Source of the DNA: an uncultured Oscillibacter sp.
Lineage (GTDB): Bacteria > Bacillota > Clostridia > Oscillospirales > Oscillospiraceae
Reading direction: 5' to 3'
Assembly (NCBI GenBank): GCA_910586735.1
Contig: CAJUJW010000009.1
Location: forward strand, 1 to 56,832
Length of the DNA stretch: 56,832 bases
This document shows, one piece after another, positions 15,353 to 22,468 of this stretch. Under the pieces are notes generated by a model that worked only from the letters and a program-made list of their open reading frames with translations, searched no databases and was not told the DNA's origin. Both the position numbers and the translations under genes were made by a program. The number at the start of each line of letters is the position of its first letter. Positions within the stretch are counted from its first letter, which is position 1.

Positions 15353-16945
15353 TTAGTCCGTATACCGGATGCCGCTGAGATCCAGCACGTAGATGGGATA
15401 GAACCGCACGCCCGTCAGGCCCTTGCGGACGGCCACCAGGTCGGCCAGGTCCTGAATGTACACGTTGGCGGCGTTTTTGGTCAGGTCCGCCTCCATCTCC
15501 TTGTAGAACTGGGTCTGGGCCTCGTCCTCTCCGCTGGAGGTGGCCTTGACAAACAGGGAGTCGTACAGGGGGCTGTTGTAGTTGATGAAGTTGTTCCCCG
15601 CCGTAGAGGTAAACCGCTCCAGCAGGGCCCGGGCCGTCATGTTGGAGGCGTCCACGCCCACCACGGTGGCCTGGAACTGCCGGCCCATGTAGGTGTCGTT
15701 GAGCCAGCTCTCCCAGGTGACGGGGAGAATTTCGGCGGTGATGCCCACCTGTTTCAGCTGCTCCACGATAACCTGGGCGGTGTCCAGGTGGGGCTGGTAG
15801 TTGGAGGGCACGGTGATGGTCATGGCAAAGCCGTCGGGATAGCCCGCGTCGGCCAGGAGGGCCTTGGCCTTCTCCACGTCGTAGGTATAGTAATTGGTCA
15901 GGGAGTCGTCGAAGTACTTCCCGAAGGCGGGGTACATGCTGGAGCCGATGAGGCTCCCGTAGCCGTCGAAGGCCAGGTCCAGAATCTGCTGGCGGTCGAT
16001 GGCGTAGCACAGGGCCTGGCGGACCCGCACGTCGTCGAAGGGCTTTTCGGCGTTGTTCAGGTACATGGCCTGGACCAGGTTCATGGTGCCCTCTTCGATG
16101 TTGAACTCGTCCCCCAGCTGGGCCACCTGGGTGCTGGTCAGATGGGCGAACAGGTCCACCGCCCCGCTCTGGAGGCTCATGAGGATGCTGTCCGCGTTTT
16201 CGATGATCTTGTAGGTGACTTTATCCAGATACGCCTTCTCGCCCCAGTAATCGTCAAAGCGCTCCAAGACAATGTTGTCCTGGGCGGCCCGGGAGACGAA
16301 TTTGAACGGCCCGGTGCCCACGGGGGCGGTATCCTGCCCGTCGTATTCCGCCGGGAGGATGGCCGTGGTCAGGTAGGACAGAAACTCGCCGTTGGGCTCC
16401 CGGAGGGTGATGATAACCGTCCGGCCTCCCTCCGGGACCTCAATATGCGCAATATTGGAAAACGCCTCAATTTCCTGGATGCCGGGGTCCGAGGGATCTA
16501 TGCAGCGGGCCAGGGACTCGCCCACGTCCTCCGCCGTCACGGGCTCGCCGTTGTGGAACTTGATCCCGTCCCGGATGGTAAAGGTATAGGTCAATTGGTC
16601 GTCGGAAATTTCATACTTTTCCGCCACGGCGGGGATCAAATCCCCCTCCGGGGTGGGCTTCATCAGCCCCTCGAATACGTTGAACATGACCTCCTTGGTC
16701 CCTGCCGCCACGGCCTTGTGGGGGTCAAGGCTCTCGTCCAGGTCCTGGGCGATGCCCACGGTGATCTCGTTGGGATGAGTCTCCGGGGCCGGTTGGTCCG
16801 CCGGGGCTTCCGTCCCAGTGCTGGTGGAGCCGTCTGTGGGCTTGCTTTCCGTGGGCTTGCCTGTGCTGCCGCCTCCGCAACCGCAGAGTGCCGCGCTCAG
16901 GAGACCCAGCAGAAGCAGAAGCGCCAAGAGCTTCCGTGTCTTCAT
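15353..16945 (-). CDS. Peptide/nickel-type ABC transporter substrate-binding lipoprotein
   Basis: A 530-aa extracytoplasmic SBP_bac_5 family protein. A lipoprotein signal peptide (MKTRKLLALLLLLGLLSA) ends in LCGC with Cys23 as probable lipid anchor, followed by a Ser/Thr/Pro linker to about residue 60. The SBP_bac_5 signature lies at PHKAVAAGTKEVMFNVFEGL, and YTFTIRDGIKFHNGEPVTAEDV is typical of dipeptide/oligopeptide binders. Ligand unknown. First gene of the operon, with a promoter at 17055-17083. Confidence 0.93.
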   Translation of the reverse strand: MKTRKLLALLLLLGLLSAALCGCGGGSTGKPTESKPTDGSTSTGTEAPADQPAPETHPNEITVGIAQDLDESLDPHKAVAAGTKEVMFNVFEGLMKPTPEGDLIPAVAEKYEISDDQLTYTFTIRDGIKFHNGEPVTAEDVGESLARCIDPSDPGIQEIEAFSNIAHIEVPEGGRTVIITLREPNGEFLSYLTTAILPAEYDGQDTAPVGTGPFKFVSRAAQDNIVLERFDDYWGEKAYLDKVTYKIIENADSILMSLQSGAVDLFAHLTSTQVAQLGDEFNIEEGTMNLVQAMYLNNAEKPFDDVRVRQALCYAIDRQQILDLAFDGYGSLIGSSMYPAFGKYFDDSLTNYYTYDVEKAKALLADAGYPDGFAMTITVPSNYQPHLDTAQVIVEQLKQVGITAEILPVTWESWLNDTYMGRQFQATVVGVDASNMTARALLERFTSTAGNNFINYNSPLYDSLFVKATSSGEDEAQTQFYKEMEADLTKNAANVYIQDLADLVAVRKGLTGVRFYPIYVLDLSGIRYTD

Positions 16946-17054
16946 GGTCTTCTCCTCGTATCACTGCCCGTCTCGGGTCAGTGTTGGGCGGATGATGTTC
17001 CGCCCGGACAAAATAACGGGGCCCCCCGGTCTCCCGGAGAGCCCTCAAGGCCGT

Positions 17055-17083
17055 ATTGTACACGATGAGAAAAAAGATTGCAA
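17055..17083 (-). promoter_or_regulatory. Sigma-A promoter for the peptide-type ABC operon
   Basis: On the minus strand TTGCAA (17078-17083) and TACAAT (17055-17060) are 17 bp apart, about 110 bp before the binding-protein start. Confidence 0.7.
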
Positions 17084-17089
17084 TAGTTT

Positions 17090-18313
17090 TCACAAATTTT
17101 TCGGGTCCTCCGGCTTCGGACCGTAGGCCCCTCCGGCCAGGTACTCCCCGGACTCCGGGGACAGCCCTTTCTTCCGCAGCCGGGCGTCCACGAAGAAGTT
17201 GATGAGGCTGTTGAGGCAGGCGCATACGGGCACGCCGAAGAACATGCCCACCACGCCGAAGAAGCCGCCGCCCACCAGGATGGCAATGATGACCCAGAGG
17301 CTGGAGAGGCCCGTGGTGTTCCCCAGAATCTTGGGGCCGATGACGTTGCCGTCCAGCTGCTGGAGGGCCAGGACGAAAATCACAAAGTACAGCGCCTGCC
17401 GGGGGGAGACCAGGAGAATGAGAAACGTGCTGGGGATGGCCCCCAGGAAGGGGCCGAAGAAGGGGATGACGTTGGTCACGCCCACGAAGACGGAGACCAG
17501 GGGCGTGTAGGGGAATTTCAGGATGGAGCAGCAGACGAAGCACAGGATGCCGATGATGATGGAGTCCAGCAGCTTCCCCCGGACGAAGCCGGAGAAAATG
17601 ATGTCCGCCCGCCGGACGCCCCGGAGGACCAGGCCCACCTGCTCACGGGGGAAGAGGCTGTAGACCAGCTTCCGCCCGTAGGCGGCGCAGCGCTCCTTGG
17701 TGGCCAGCAGGTACACGGAGGCGATGACCCCCACCAGCAGGTCCATGAGGAAATTCACCGCGCTCCACACGCCGCCGGACACGGTGGTCATCACCGTCTG
17801 GAGCTGGGGCAGCAGGCCCGACAGCCACCTGCCGAAGTCCTGGAAATAGTTCCCCAGCTTTTCCACAATCTGCTGGGCCAGGTCGGGGTTGGTCTCCAGA
17901 AGGTGGTTGGACAGGCTGGTCACCCAGCCGCTGATGGTCTGGTAGTATTTGTCCACGTTGGCCACCAGCTGGAGGACGCTTTTATACAGCTCCGGCAGCA
18001 GAACGGAGGCCAGCAGGTAGAAGAAAAACCAGACCACCAGCCAGCCCAGCAGAATGCCCGCGGTGCGGATCAGCATGGCCTGGGACCGCTTCCGCTCCCG
18101 CCCGGGGCGGGGAGGGAACAGGCACCGCTCGAAAAAGTTCACCATGGGGGCCAGCAGGTAGGCGATGAAGGCCCCGTAGAGAATGGGCCGCACGGTCTCC
18201 AGCAGGGCCAGCAGGCCCTTCCCGCCGAAGAAGGTGTCGTAAAACAGCAGGATGGCGGCGGCGGTCAGGAACACGGTCACCCCCAGGCTGATGTAATTGT
18301 TTTTCCGTTCCAT
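17090..18313 (-). CDS. AI-2E family transporter
   Basis: A 407-aa polytopic membrane protein of the AI-2E/UPF0118 family, whose members export small metabolites or ions; a true autoinducer-2 role is shown only for a few. It has an N-terminal pair of helices, an amphipathic central region (residues 125-190) and a C-terminal block with PFFGPFLGAIPS, DGNVIGPKILG and FFGVVGMFFGVP, which are family signatures. The ATG at 18313 follows AAGGAGG at 7 nt; the longer frame to 18367 has no RBS. Substrate unknown. Confidence 0.9.
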   Translation of the reverse strand: MERKNNYISLGVTVFLTAAAILLFYDTFFGGKGLLALLETVRPILYGAFIAYLLAPMVNFFERCLFPPRPGRERKRSQAMLIRTAGILLGWLVVWFFFYLLASVLLPELYKSVLQLVANVDKYYQTISGWVTSLSNHLLETNPDLAQQIVEKLGNYFQDFGRWLSGLLPQLQTVMTTVSGGVWSAVNFLMDLLVGVIASVYLLATKERCAAYGRKLVYSLFPREQVGLVLRGVRRADIIFSGFVRGKLLDSIIIGILCFVCCSILKFPYTPLVSVFVGVTNVIPFFGPFLGAIPSTFLILLVSPRQALYFVIFVLALQQLDGNVIGPKILGNTTGLSSLWVIIAILVGGGFFGVVGMFFGVPVCACLNSLINFFVDARLRKKGLSPESGEYLAGGAYGPKPEDPKNL

Positions 18314-18402
18314 GGCCCCGCCTCCTTTTTCTCCTTTCATTCTACACGGCGGCGGGGGAAAATGCAATCCTCTTTTTGCCCGCCCCCTCCGGCGGGCAAA
18401 TT

Positions 18403-18430
18403 TTAACAGCTTTTTAATAAGCGGTATGCT
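18403..18430 (+). promoter_or_regulatory. Probable promoter for the lipid kinase-NUDIX unit
   Basis: TTAACA (18403-18408) and TATGCT (18425-18430) with a 16-bp spacer; an alternative -10 TATACT lies a few bases downstream. The start codon is at 18474. Confidence 0.55.
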
Positions 18431-18473
18431 ATACTATATGTCAGAATACAAAACGCCATTAGGAGGTGCCGCC

Positions 18474-19361
18474 ATGAAACCCCGCAAGCTCTTGATGATC
18501 GTCAACCCCCGGGCCGGGAAAAGCAAGTCCCACGGCCCCCTGTTCGACGCCGCCGCCGTTCTTTCCCAGGCGGGCTGGCTCCTCTCTATCCACATGACCA
18601 CCGCCCCCGGCGACGCCGCCGAGACCGCCAGGCGGGAGGGCGGGCGCTATGACCTGGTGGTAGCCGTGGGGGGCGACGGAACCCTGAACGAGGTGGCCTC
18701 CGGCCTGGTGGGCCTCCGCAGGCCCCCGCTCCTGGGCTATCTGCCCCAGGGCAGCACCAACGACTTCGCCGCCAGCCTCCGCATCTCCGCCGGCCCGGCG
18801 GAGGCCGCCGCCGCCATCGCCCGGAATGTGCCCCGGCTTTTGGACGTGGGCTTTTGGAACGGCAGGAGCTTTCTCTATGTGGCCTCCTTCGGGGCCTTCA
18901 CCCGGACCAGCTACGCCGCCCCCCAGAACGCCAAAAACGCCCTGGGCCACTTCGCCTATATCCTGGAGGGCATGAAGGATCTGAGCACCCTCCGGCCCTA
19001 TCGTATCCGCCTCACCGCCGACAATGAGACCCTGGACGGGGAATACCTCTTCGGCGCGGTGTGCAACTCCACCTCCATCGGCGGGCTGATGAAGCTGGAC
19101 CCGGAGCGGGTGGTGCTGGACGATGGGCTCTTTGAGCTTCTGCTGATCCCCAACCCCAGGACGGCGGCGGACCTCCAGGCCCTGGTCCACGCCCTGCTGA
19201 ACCAGGAGTACGACGGACAGGGCCTGGTCTTCCGGCACGTCTCCTCCGTCCGCCTGGAGACGGAGGAGGAGCTGCCCTGGTCCCTGGACGGGGAATATGC
19301 CCCCAGCGCCCCGGTGGTGGAGATTGAGAACCGCCGCCAGGGGCTGACCATGCTGCTGTGA
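18474..19361 (+). CDS. YegS/DgkB-like lipid kinase (diacylglycerol kinase catalytic domain)
   Basis: Phosphorylates diacylglycerol or a related lipid at the cytoplasmic membrane face using ATP. 295 aa. Key motifs: IVNPRAGKSKS at the N-terminus, the nucleotide loop VVAVGGDGTLNEVASGL near residue 65, and GYLPQGSTNDFAASL near residue 90. The C-terminal beta domain ends in LDGEYAPSAPVVEIEN. ATG 18474 follows AGGAGG at 7 nt. It overlaps the NUDIX gene in GTGA, so the two are coupled. Confidence 0.9.
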   Translation: MKPRKLLMIVNPRAGKSKSHGPLFDAAAVLSQAGWLLSIHMTTAPGDAAETARREGGRYDLVVAVGGDGTLNEVASGLVGLRRPPLLGYLPQGSTNDFAASLRISAGPAEAAAAIARNVPRLLDVGFWNGRSFLYVASFGAFTRTSYAAPQNAKNALGHFAYILEGMKDLSTLRPYRIRLTADNETLDGEYLFGAVCNSTSIGGLMKLDPERVVLDDGLFELLLIPNPRTAADLQALVHALLNQEYDGQGLVFRHVSSVRLETEEELPWSLDGEYAPSAPVVEIENRRQGLTMLL

Positions 19362-19969
19362 CCGGCGAGCTGGAGCGGCTGGCGCGCCGCTATCAGCGCC
19401 ACGAGCCCGGCCTCCTGGGGGCCGCCCAGAGCTATGCCGTCCTCTGTCCCCTGATAGAGGAGACGGACGGCCTCCGCCTGCTCTTCGAGGTCCGGGCCCC
19501 TCAGCTCCGCCAGGGGGGCGAGGTGTGCTTTCCCGGCGGGAAGATGGAGCCGGGGGAGTCCCCGGCGGAGTGCGCCCTCCGGGAGACGGAGGAGGAGCTG
19601 TCCATCCCCCGGCGGGAGGTAACGCTCCTGGGCGAGCCGGATTTCATCTGCAACCAGCGGGGCTTTCTGCTCAGACCCGTCCTGGGCCTGGTGTCCCGGC
19701 TGGGCCTTGACGCCCTGCGCCCCTCCCCGGCGGAGGTGGCGGAGGCTTTCACTGTTCCCCTGGCTTTCTTCCGGGAGACGCCGCCGGAGGTATGGCGCTA
19801 TGAGCTGGTTCCCCAGGTGCCGGAGGATTTTCCCTACGACGCCGTGGGGATTTCACGGGATTACCCCTGGAGCCGGGGGCGGGTGGAGGTGCCCATCTGG
19901 CGATGGGAGGGGCGTGTTATTTGGGGCATGACCGCCCGATTGGTCAGGGAGGTTGTCCGGCCCTGGTGA
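19358..19969 (+). CDS. NUDIX hydrolase, CoA-pyrophosphatase-like
   Basis: A 203-aa cytoplasmic hydrolase of nucleoside-diphosphate-linked substrates. The Nudix box reads GGKMEPGES...LRETEEELSI near residue 65, matching GX5EX7REUXEEXGU apart from the last Gly position. The preceding LRQGGEVCFPGG and following layout are typical of the NudL/CoAse branch. The start is a GTG overlapping the lipid kinase stop. A substrate such as CoA is inferred from subfamily resemblance. Confidence 0.88.
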   Translation: MTGELERLARRYQRHEPGLLGAAQSYAVLCPLIEETDGLRLLFEVRAPQLRQGGEVCFPGGKMEPGESPAECALRETEEELSIPRREVTLLGEPDFICNQRGFLLRPVLGLVSRLGLDALRPSPAEVAEAFTVPLAFFRETPPEVWRYELVPQVPEDFPYDAVGISRDYPWSRGRVEVPIWRWEGRVIWGMTARLVREVVRPW

Positions 19970-19972
19970 GCG

Positions 19973-19997
19973 GGCCGCCGAGGGCGGCGGCCCCTAC
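19973..19997. repeat. Short GC-rich dispersed repeat, copy 2
   Basis: Identical over 25 bp to 10717-10741; starts 4 bp after the NUDIX stop codon. Its own arms are self-complementary, so it would fold in RNA. Confidence 0.7.
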
Positions 19998-20020
19998 GGG
20001 GGCTGTCGGTAGGGGAATAA

Positions 20021-20037
20021 TTGACAATGGACAATGA
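20021..20037 (+). repeat. 17-bp dispersed repeat TTGACAATGGACAATGA, copy 1
   Basis: An exact inverted copy occurs at 37393-37409. Both copies are intergenic, beside GC-rich hairpins. Confidence 0.65.
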
Positions 20038-20391
20038 GGTGCGTAAGGAACAGGGTTCATCCCCCGGAACCATGGCAGTCCCGGAGGGAGGGCGGACACA
20101 TAGGTCCGCCCCTACAGGCTATTCTACCGATAGAAGGCGATAGACCAACCATTCCCCTGCAGCCGCCAGGCTAGCGGCAGCGAAAAGAGAAGAGAGCCGA
20201 TTCGACGGCATCCAACCCCCCGCCCGCACCACGCCGCGGGCTGGAGACATTCGCAGGAAACGGAGGCACGCCTTGCGCGCCCCCGTTTTCTCTCTTCCAC
20301 CATGCACGGCGCATTGGACCAGCCATCGCTGGCCTCCAATTCTCCCCCGCCCGTCAGGGCGTGTACAGGCTCCCCCTTACGGGAGGCGCCC

Positions 20392-20913
20392 TCATCCGAC
20401 GGATTCCTCCGCCCCCTCCAGCCGGCCGGCGATATACCCCTCCACCTGGTCATAGGGAATCCCCAGCGCCGTGGCCAGCTCGCCATAGAGCAGCCTCTCC
20501 GCCTGCTTCATGTACCGCTCGTCCACCAGCCCCAGGCGGCGGTTCTTGGCCTCCGCCTGGCCCCGCTTGCGGTAAATGGCCTTCATCATCTCAATCAGGG
20601 CCTGGTGGCCCCCCTCCTTGACCGCGCTCTGGTACTGCTGCGCCAGAGCCTGGGGCGTGCTTCCCCGGCAGACCGCCGCCTGGATGCCGGGCATCCGGTC
20701 AATGAGCGTGTCCGCCTCCTCCCGGCTCATCACCGGGCGCATAGGCACCTTCTCGCTGTCCACCGGGGCGTAAATCACCCCGTCCTGCCACAGGGGCTTG
20801 AGAACATAGTACCGCCGCCCCCGGTCCCGGACCGTATGATCCAGCTCCGTGATCTCCTCCACCCGGCAGACGCCGGTGGACCCATAGACCAGCAGTTCTC
20901 CCGCCTGAAACAT
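20392..20913 (-). CDS. CarD-family transcription regulator
   Basis: A 173-aa cytoplasmic protein with an N-terminal CarD/TRCF RNA-polymerase-interacting Tudor-like domain (FQAGELLVYGSTGVCRVEEI, then YYVLKPL) and an all-helical C-terminal DNA-binding domain ending in an acidic tail. CarD proteins bind the RNA polymerase beta subunit and stabilise open complexes at promoters. ATG 20913 follows AAAGGAG. It stands alone between two long intergenic regions; targets are not evident. Confidence 0.9.
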   Translation of the reverse strand: MFQAGELLVYGSTGVCRVEEITELDHTVRDRGRRYYVLKPLWQDGVIYAPVDSEKVPMRPVMSREEADTLIDRMPGIQAAVCRGSTPQALAQQYQSAVKEGGHQALIEMMKAIYRKRGQAEAKNRRLGLVDERYMKQAERLLYGELATALGIPYDQVEGYIAGRLEGAEESVG

Positions 20914-21081
20914 CCGCCACTCCTTTCCCTCAAATCATGCTTTGCGCCTTTTCCCGTTCCGCGCCGGGCCCTCCCGGCTGATTTTCCCGGTTTTGTCCCT
21001 TCTAGTTTACCACACTTTTGATGGAATATGTAAGAGAAATTTTATAAAATTGCCATTTTCTCCGTTTTCACCCAAAAACAA

Positions 21082-21110
21082 CTGGCAAAAAATCCCACAT
21101 TTTTTATAAT
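21082..21110 (+). promoter_or_regulatory. Promoter of a short transcript upstream of the 31-codon ORF
   Basis: CTGGCA (21082-21087), 17-bp spacer, consensus TATAAT (21105-21110), in a strikingly AT-rich patch (about 21000-21115) within otherwise GC-rich DNA. Confidence 0.65.
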
Positions 21111-21136
21111 AAGCCTACCCAAGCGCCAAACGAACG

Positions 21137-21232
21137 ATGAAAAGGAGTAAATTTATAAGCATCGACATCAAAGCCAAGCTGGCCGCCTCCGACCTGGGGG
21201 AAAAGCTGGGCGGGCTGAAAAAGCTCTTCTGA
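21137..21232 (+). CDS. Small 31-codon ORF with its own promoter and terminator; function unknown
   Basis: Encodes MKRSKFISIDIKAKL... ending in GGLKKLF, a 31-aa peptide with a positively charged amphipathic C-terminal half. It is bracketed by a consensus promoter (21105 -10 box) and a perfect terminator (21252-21292), so the whole transcript would be only about 175 nt. The ATG at 21137 lacks its own Shine-Dalgarno and instead overlaps AAAAGGAG (21140-21147), which is ideally spaced 7 nt before an in-frame ATA (21155). Translation may therefore start at a non-standard codon, or the RNA may be non-coding. I do not recognise the peptide. Confidence 0.42.
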   Translation: MKRSKFISIDIKAKLAASDLGEKLGGLKKLF

Positions 21233-21251
21233 GTGCGCCCGGAGGGACAAA

Positions 21252-21292
21252 ACAGGACCGGAAGTCCAAGCGGCTTCCGGTCCTGTCTTTTT
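21252..21292. terminator. Bidirectional terminator
   Basis: A perfect 13-bp stem (21252-21264 with 21274-21286) followed by CTTTTTG on the plus strand and TTTTG on the minus strand. It ends both the small rightward transcript and the leftward kdgF gene. Confidence 0.92.
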
Positions 21293-21306
21293 GTCGTTTC
21301 CTCTCG

Positions 21307-21657
21307 TCACGCCTGGGGGGACACGAAGTCCTCCCGCATGGGGGCAAACACGTCCAGCAGGGCCCCCGCCTCCAGGCAGGTGCAGCCGTGCTCCACGCCG
21401 TCCTCCTTCAGCAGGGTGTCCCCCTGCCGGACGGTGCGGGTCTCCCCGTCGATGGTGAAGGCGAACGCGCCGGAGAGGACGTAGGTGATCTGGGTGTGGG
21501 GGTGGCTGTGGAGCGCGCCCACGGCCCCGGCCTCAAACCGGTTCTCCACGCACATGACCCCGTCCGTGTACGCCAGAACCCGGCGCGTCACGCCGGGGCC
21601 CGCGGCCTGGGGCGCGGCGTCGCCATAGGGAACCCAGCGCTGGTGCTTCTGGACCAT
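21307..21657 (-). CDS. kdgF: Cupin protein, probable KdgF (unsaturated uronate linearisation)
   Basis: A 116-aa single-cupin-domain protein. The metal site motif is ALHSHPHTQITYVLSG near residue 50, with a second cupin motif DGVEHGCTCLEAG and the C-terminal block LLDVFAPMREDF. Those features are characteristic of KdgF, which turns 4,5-unsaturated monouronates (from pectin or alginate lyases) into the open 4-deoxy-5-keto form used by KduI. ATG 21657 follows AAAGGAGG at 6 nt. It lies directly after an FCD regulator and the uxu genes, and kduI-kduD occur 18 kb away, which supports the call. A generic cupin is the alternative. Confidence 0.75.
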   Translation of the reverse strand: MVQKHQRWVPYGDAAPQAAGPGVTRRVLAYTDGVMCVENRFEAGAVGALHSHPHTQITYVLSGAFAFTIDGETRTVRQGDTLLKEDGVEHGCTCLEAGALLDVFAPMREDFVSPQA

Positions 21658-21718
21658 AACGGCCTCCTTTCGCCGGACCGCCCGGCGCTCCGGGAGGCCG
21701 GAACGCCGGGCGCGGGCT

Positions 21719-22393
21719 TCATTTGAAATATTGGGGGTACTTCTCCCGCATCTCCGCCGTGTCGATCTTGTACCGGTTGAGATGCAGCTCCATGAGCTCT
21801 CTGGCCGCCGCCGGGTCCTTCCGGGCGATGGCCTCCACAATCTCCTCGTGGTCCTGGACAATCCTCAGGTCCTTCACGGCGGAGAGGGACATGCAGCGCA
21901 CCCGGTCGAAGTGGATGGAGATGTTCTGCATCAGGGCGAAGACCTGGGGCTTCCGGGCGATGCTGAACAGCAGGCCGTGAAACTCGTTGTCCAGCACCAT
22001 CAGGTTGTCCGGGTAGTAGCTGTCCAGGTAGAAGTTTTGCAGCCGGACGTTCTCCCGGAGGCGCATAATGTCCTCCGGCGCGGCCAGGCCGCAGTCCAGC
22101 TCCACCACGGCGCACTCCAGAATATACCGCATGAAGCGGGATTCCTCCACCAGCTCATAGTCGATGAGAGACACCATGCTCCGCTTCTGGGGGTAGACCT
22201 CCACGATCTTCACCTTGGAAAGCTCAATCAGGGCCTCCCGCACCGGGGTGCGGGACAGCTGGAGCTCCGCCGCCAGCTCGTTTTCGCTGATCTGGCTGCC
22301 GGGGGCCAGCTGCAGCTTGACAATGTTGTCCTTGATGGTCCGCAGGGCGTAGTCCCGTCCGGTCTCCCGGGGAAGCCGTTCCAAGAGCTGCAT
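21719..22393 (-). CDS. GntR-family regulator, FCD subfamily (hexuronate regulator 1)
   Basis: 224 aa. An N-terminal winged helix-turn-helix (residues 10-75, motif GSQISENELAAELQLSRTPVREALIEL) is followed by an all-helical FCD ligand-binding domain with metal-binding His/Asp positions (DNEFHGLLF, HEEIVEAI, ELHLNRYK). Such regulators (UxuR, ExuR, KdgR-type FCDs) respond to hexuronates or their ketoacids. The gene follows uxuB and precedes kdgF. A CTAGCATACAAG palindrome overlaps its own -10 box, and near-identical sites occur at two other hexuronate promoters, which suggests autorepression and control of both operons. Confidence 0.9.
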   Translation of the reverse strand: MQLLERLPRETGRDYALRTIKDNIVKLQLAPGSQISENELAAELQLSRTPVREALIELSKVKIVEVYPQKRSMVSLIDYELVEESRFMRYILECAVVELDCGLAAPEDIMRLRENVRLQNFYLDSYYPDNLMVLDNEFHGLLFSIARKPQVFALMQNISIHFDRVRCMSLSAVKDLRIVQDHEEIVEAIARKDPAAARELMELHLNRYKIDTAEMREKYPQYFK

Positions 22394-22417
22394 CTTCCCG
22401 CCTCCTTCCAGTTTCTA

Positions 22418-22429
22418 CTAGCATACAAG
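22418..22429. promoter_or_regulatory. Putative GntR1 operator, site 1 (gntR1 promoter)
   Basis: CTAGCATACAAG overlaps the -10 box of the gntR1 promoter. It shares the CTWG-CATA-CWAG pattern with 28345-28356 and 29192-29203. Confidence 0.65.
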
Positions 22430-22449
22430 ACTGGAAGGGTACTTGTCAA
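22420..22449 (-). promoter_or_regulatory. Promoter of gntR1-kdgF
   Basis: On the minus strand a consensus TTGACA (22444-22449) and TATGCT (22420-22425) with 18-bp spacer, about 25 bp before the gntR1 start. Confidence 0.7.
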
Positions 22450-22468
22450 GCCCTGTATAACTTATATA

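Larger units (their letters stand above)
19970..20391. other. Repeat-rich intergenic region without a gene
   Basis: 422 bp between NUDIX and carD. It contains the 25-bp repeat at 19973-19997, a 17-bp repeat at 20021-20037, a hairpin GGGCGGAC/GTCCGCCC around 20086-20110 ending in the CCCCTAC motif, and about 270 bp of low-complexity GC-rich DNA up to carD. Short frames in it have no RBS or coding character. It looks like an accumulation of dispersed repeats or decayed sequence. Confidence 0.6.

Noticed and set aside
20119..20391. Short leftward frames downstream of carD
   Set aside because: No RBS, Arg/Trp/Pro-rich translation, no recognisable pattern; considered intergenic.
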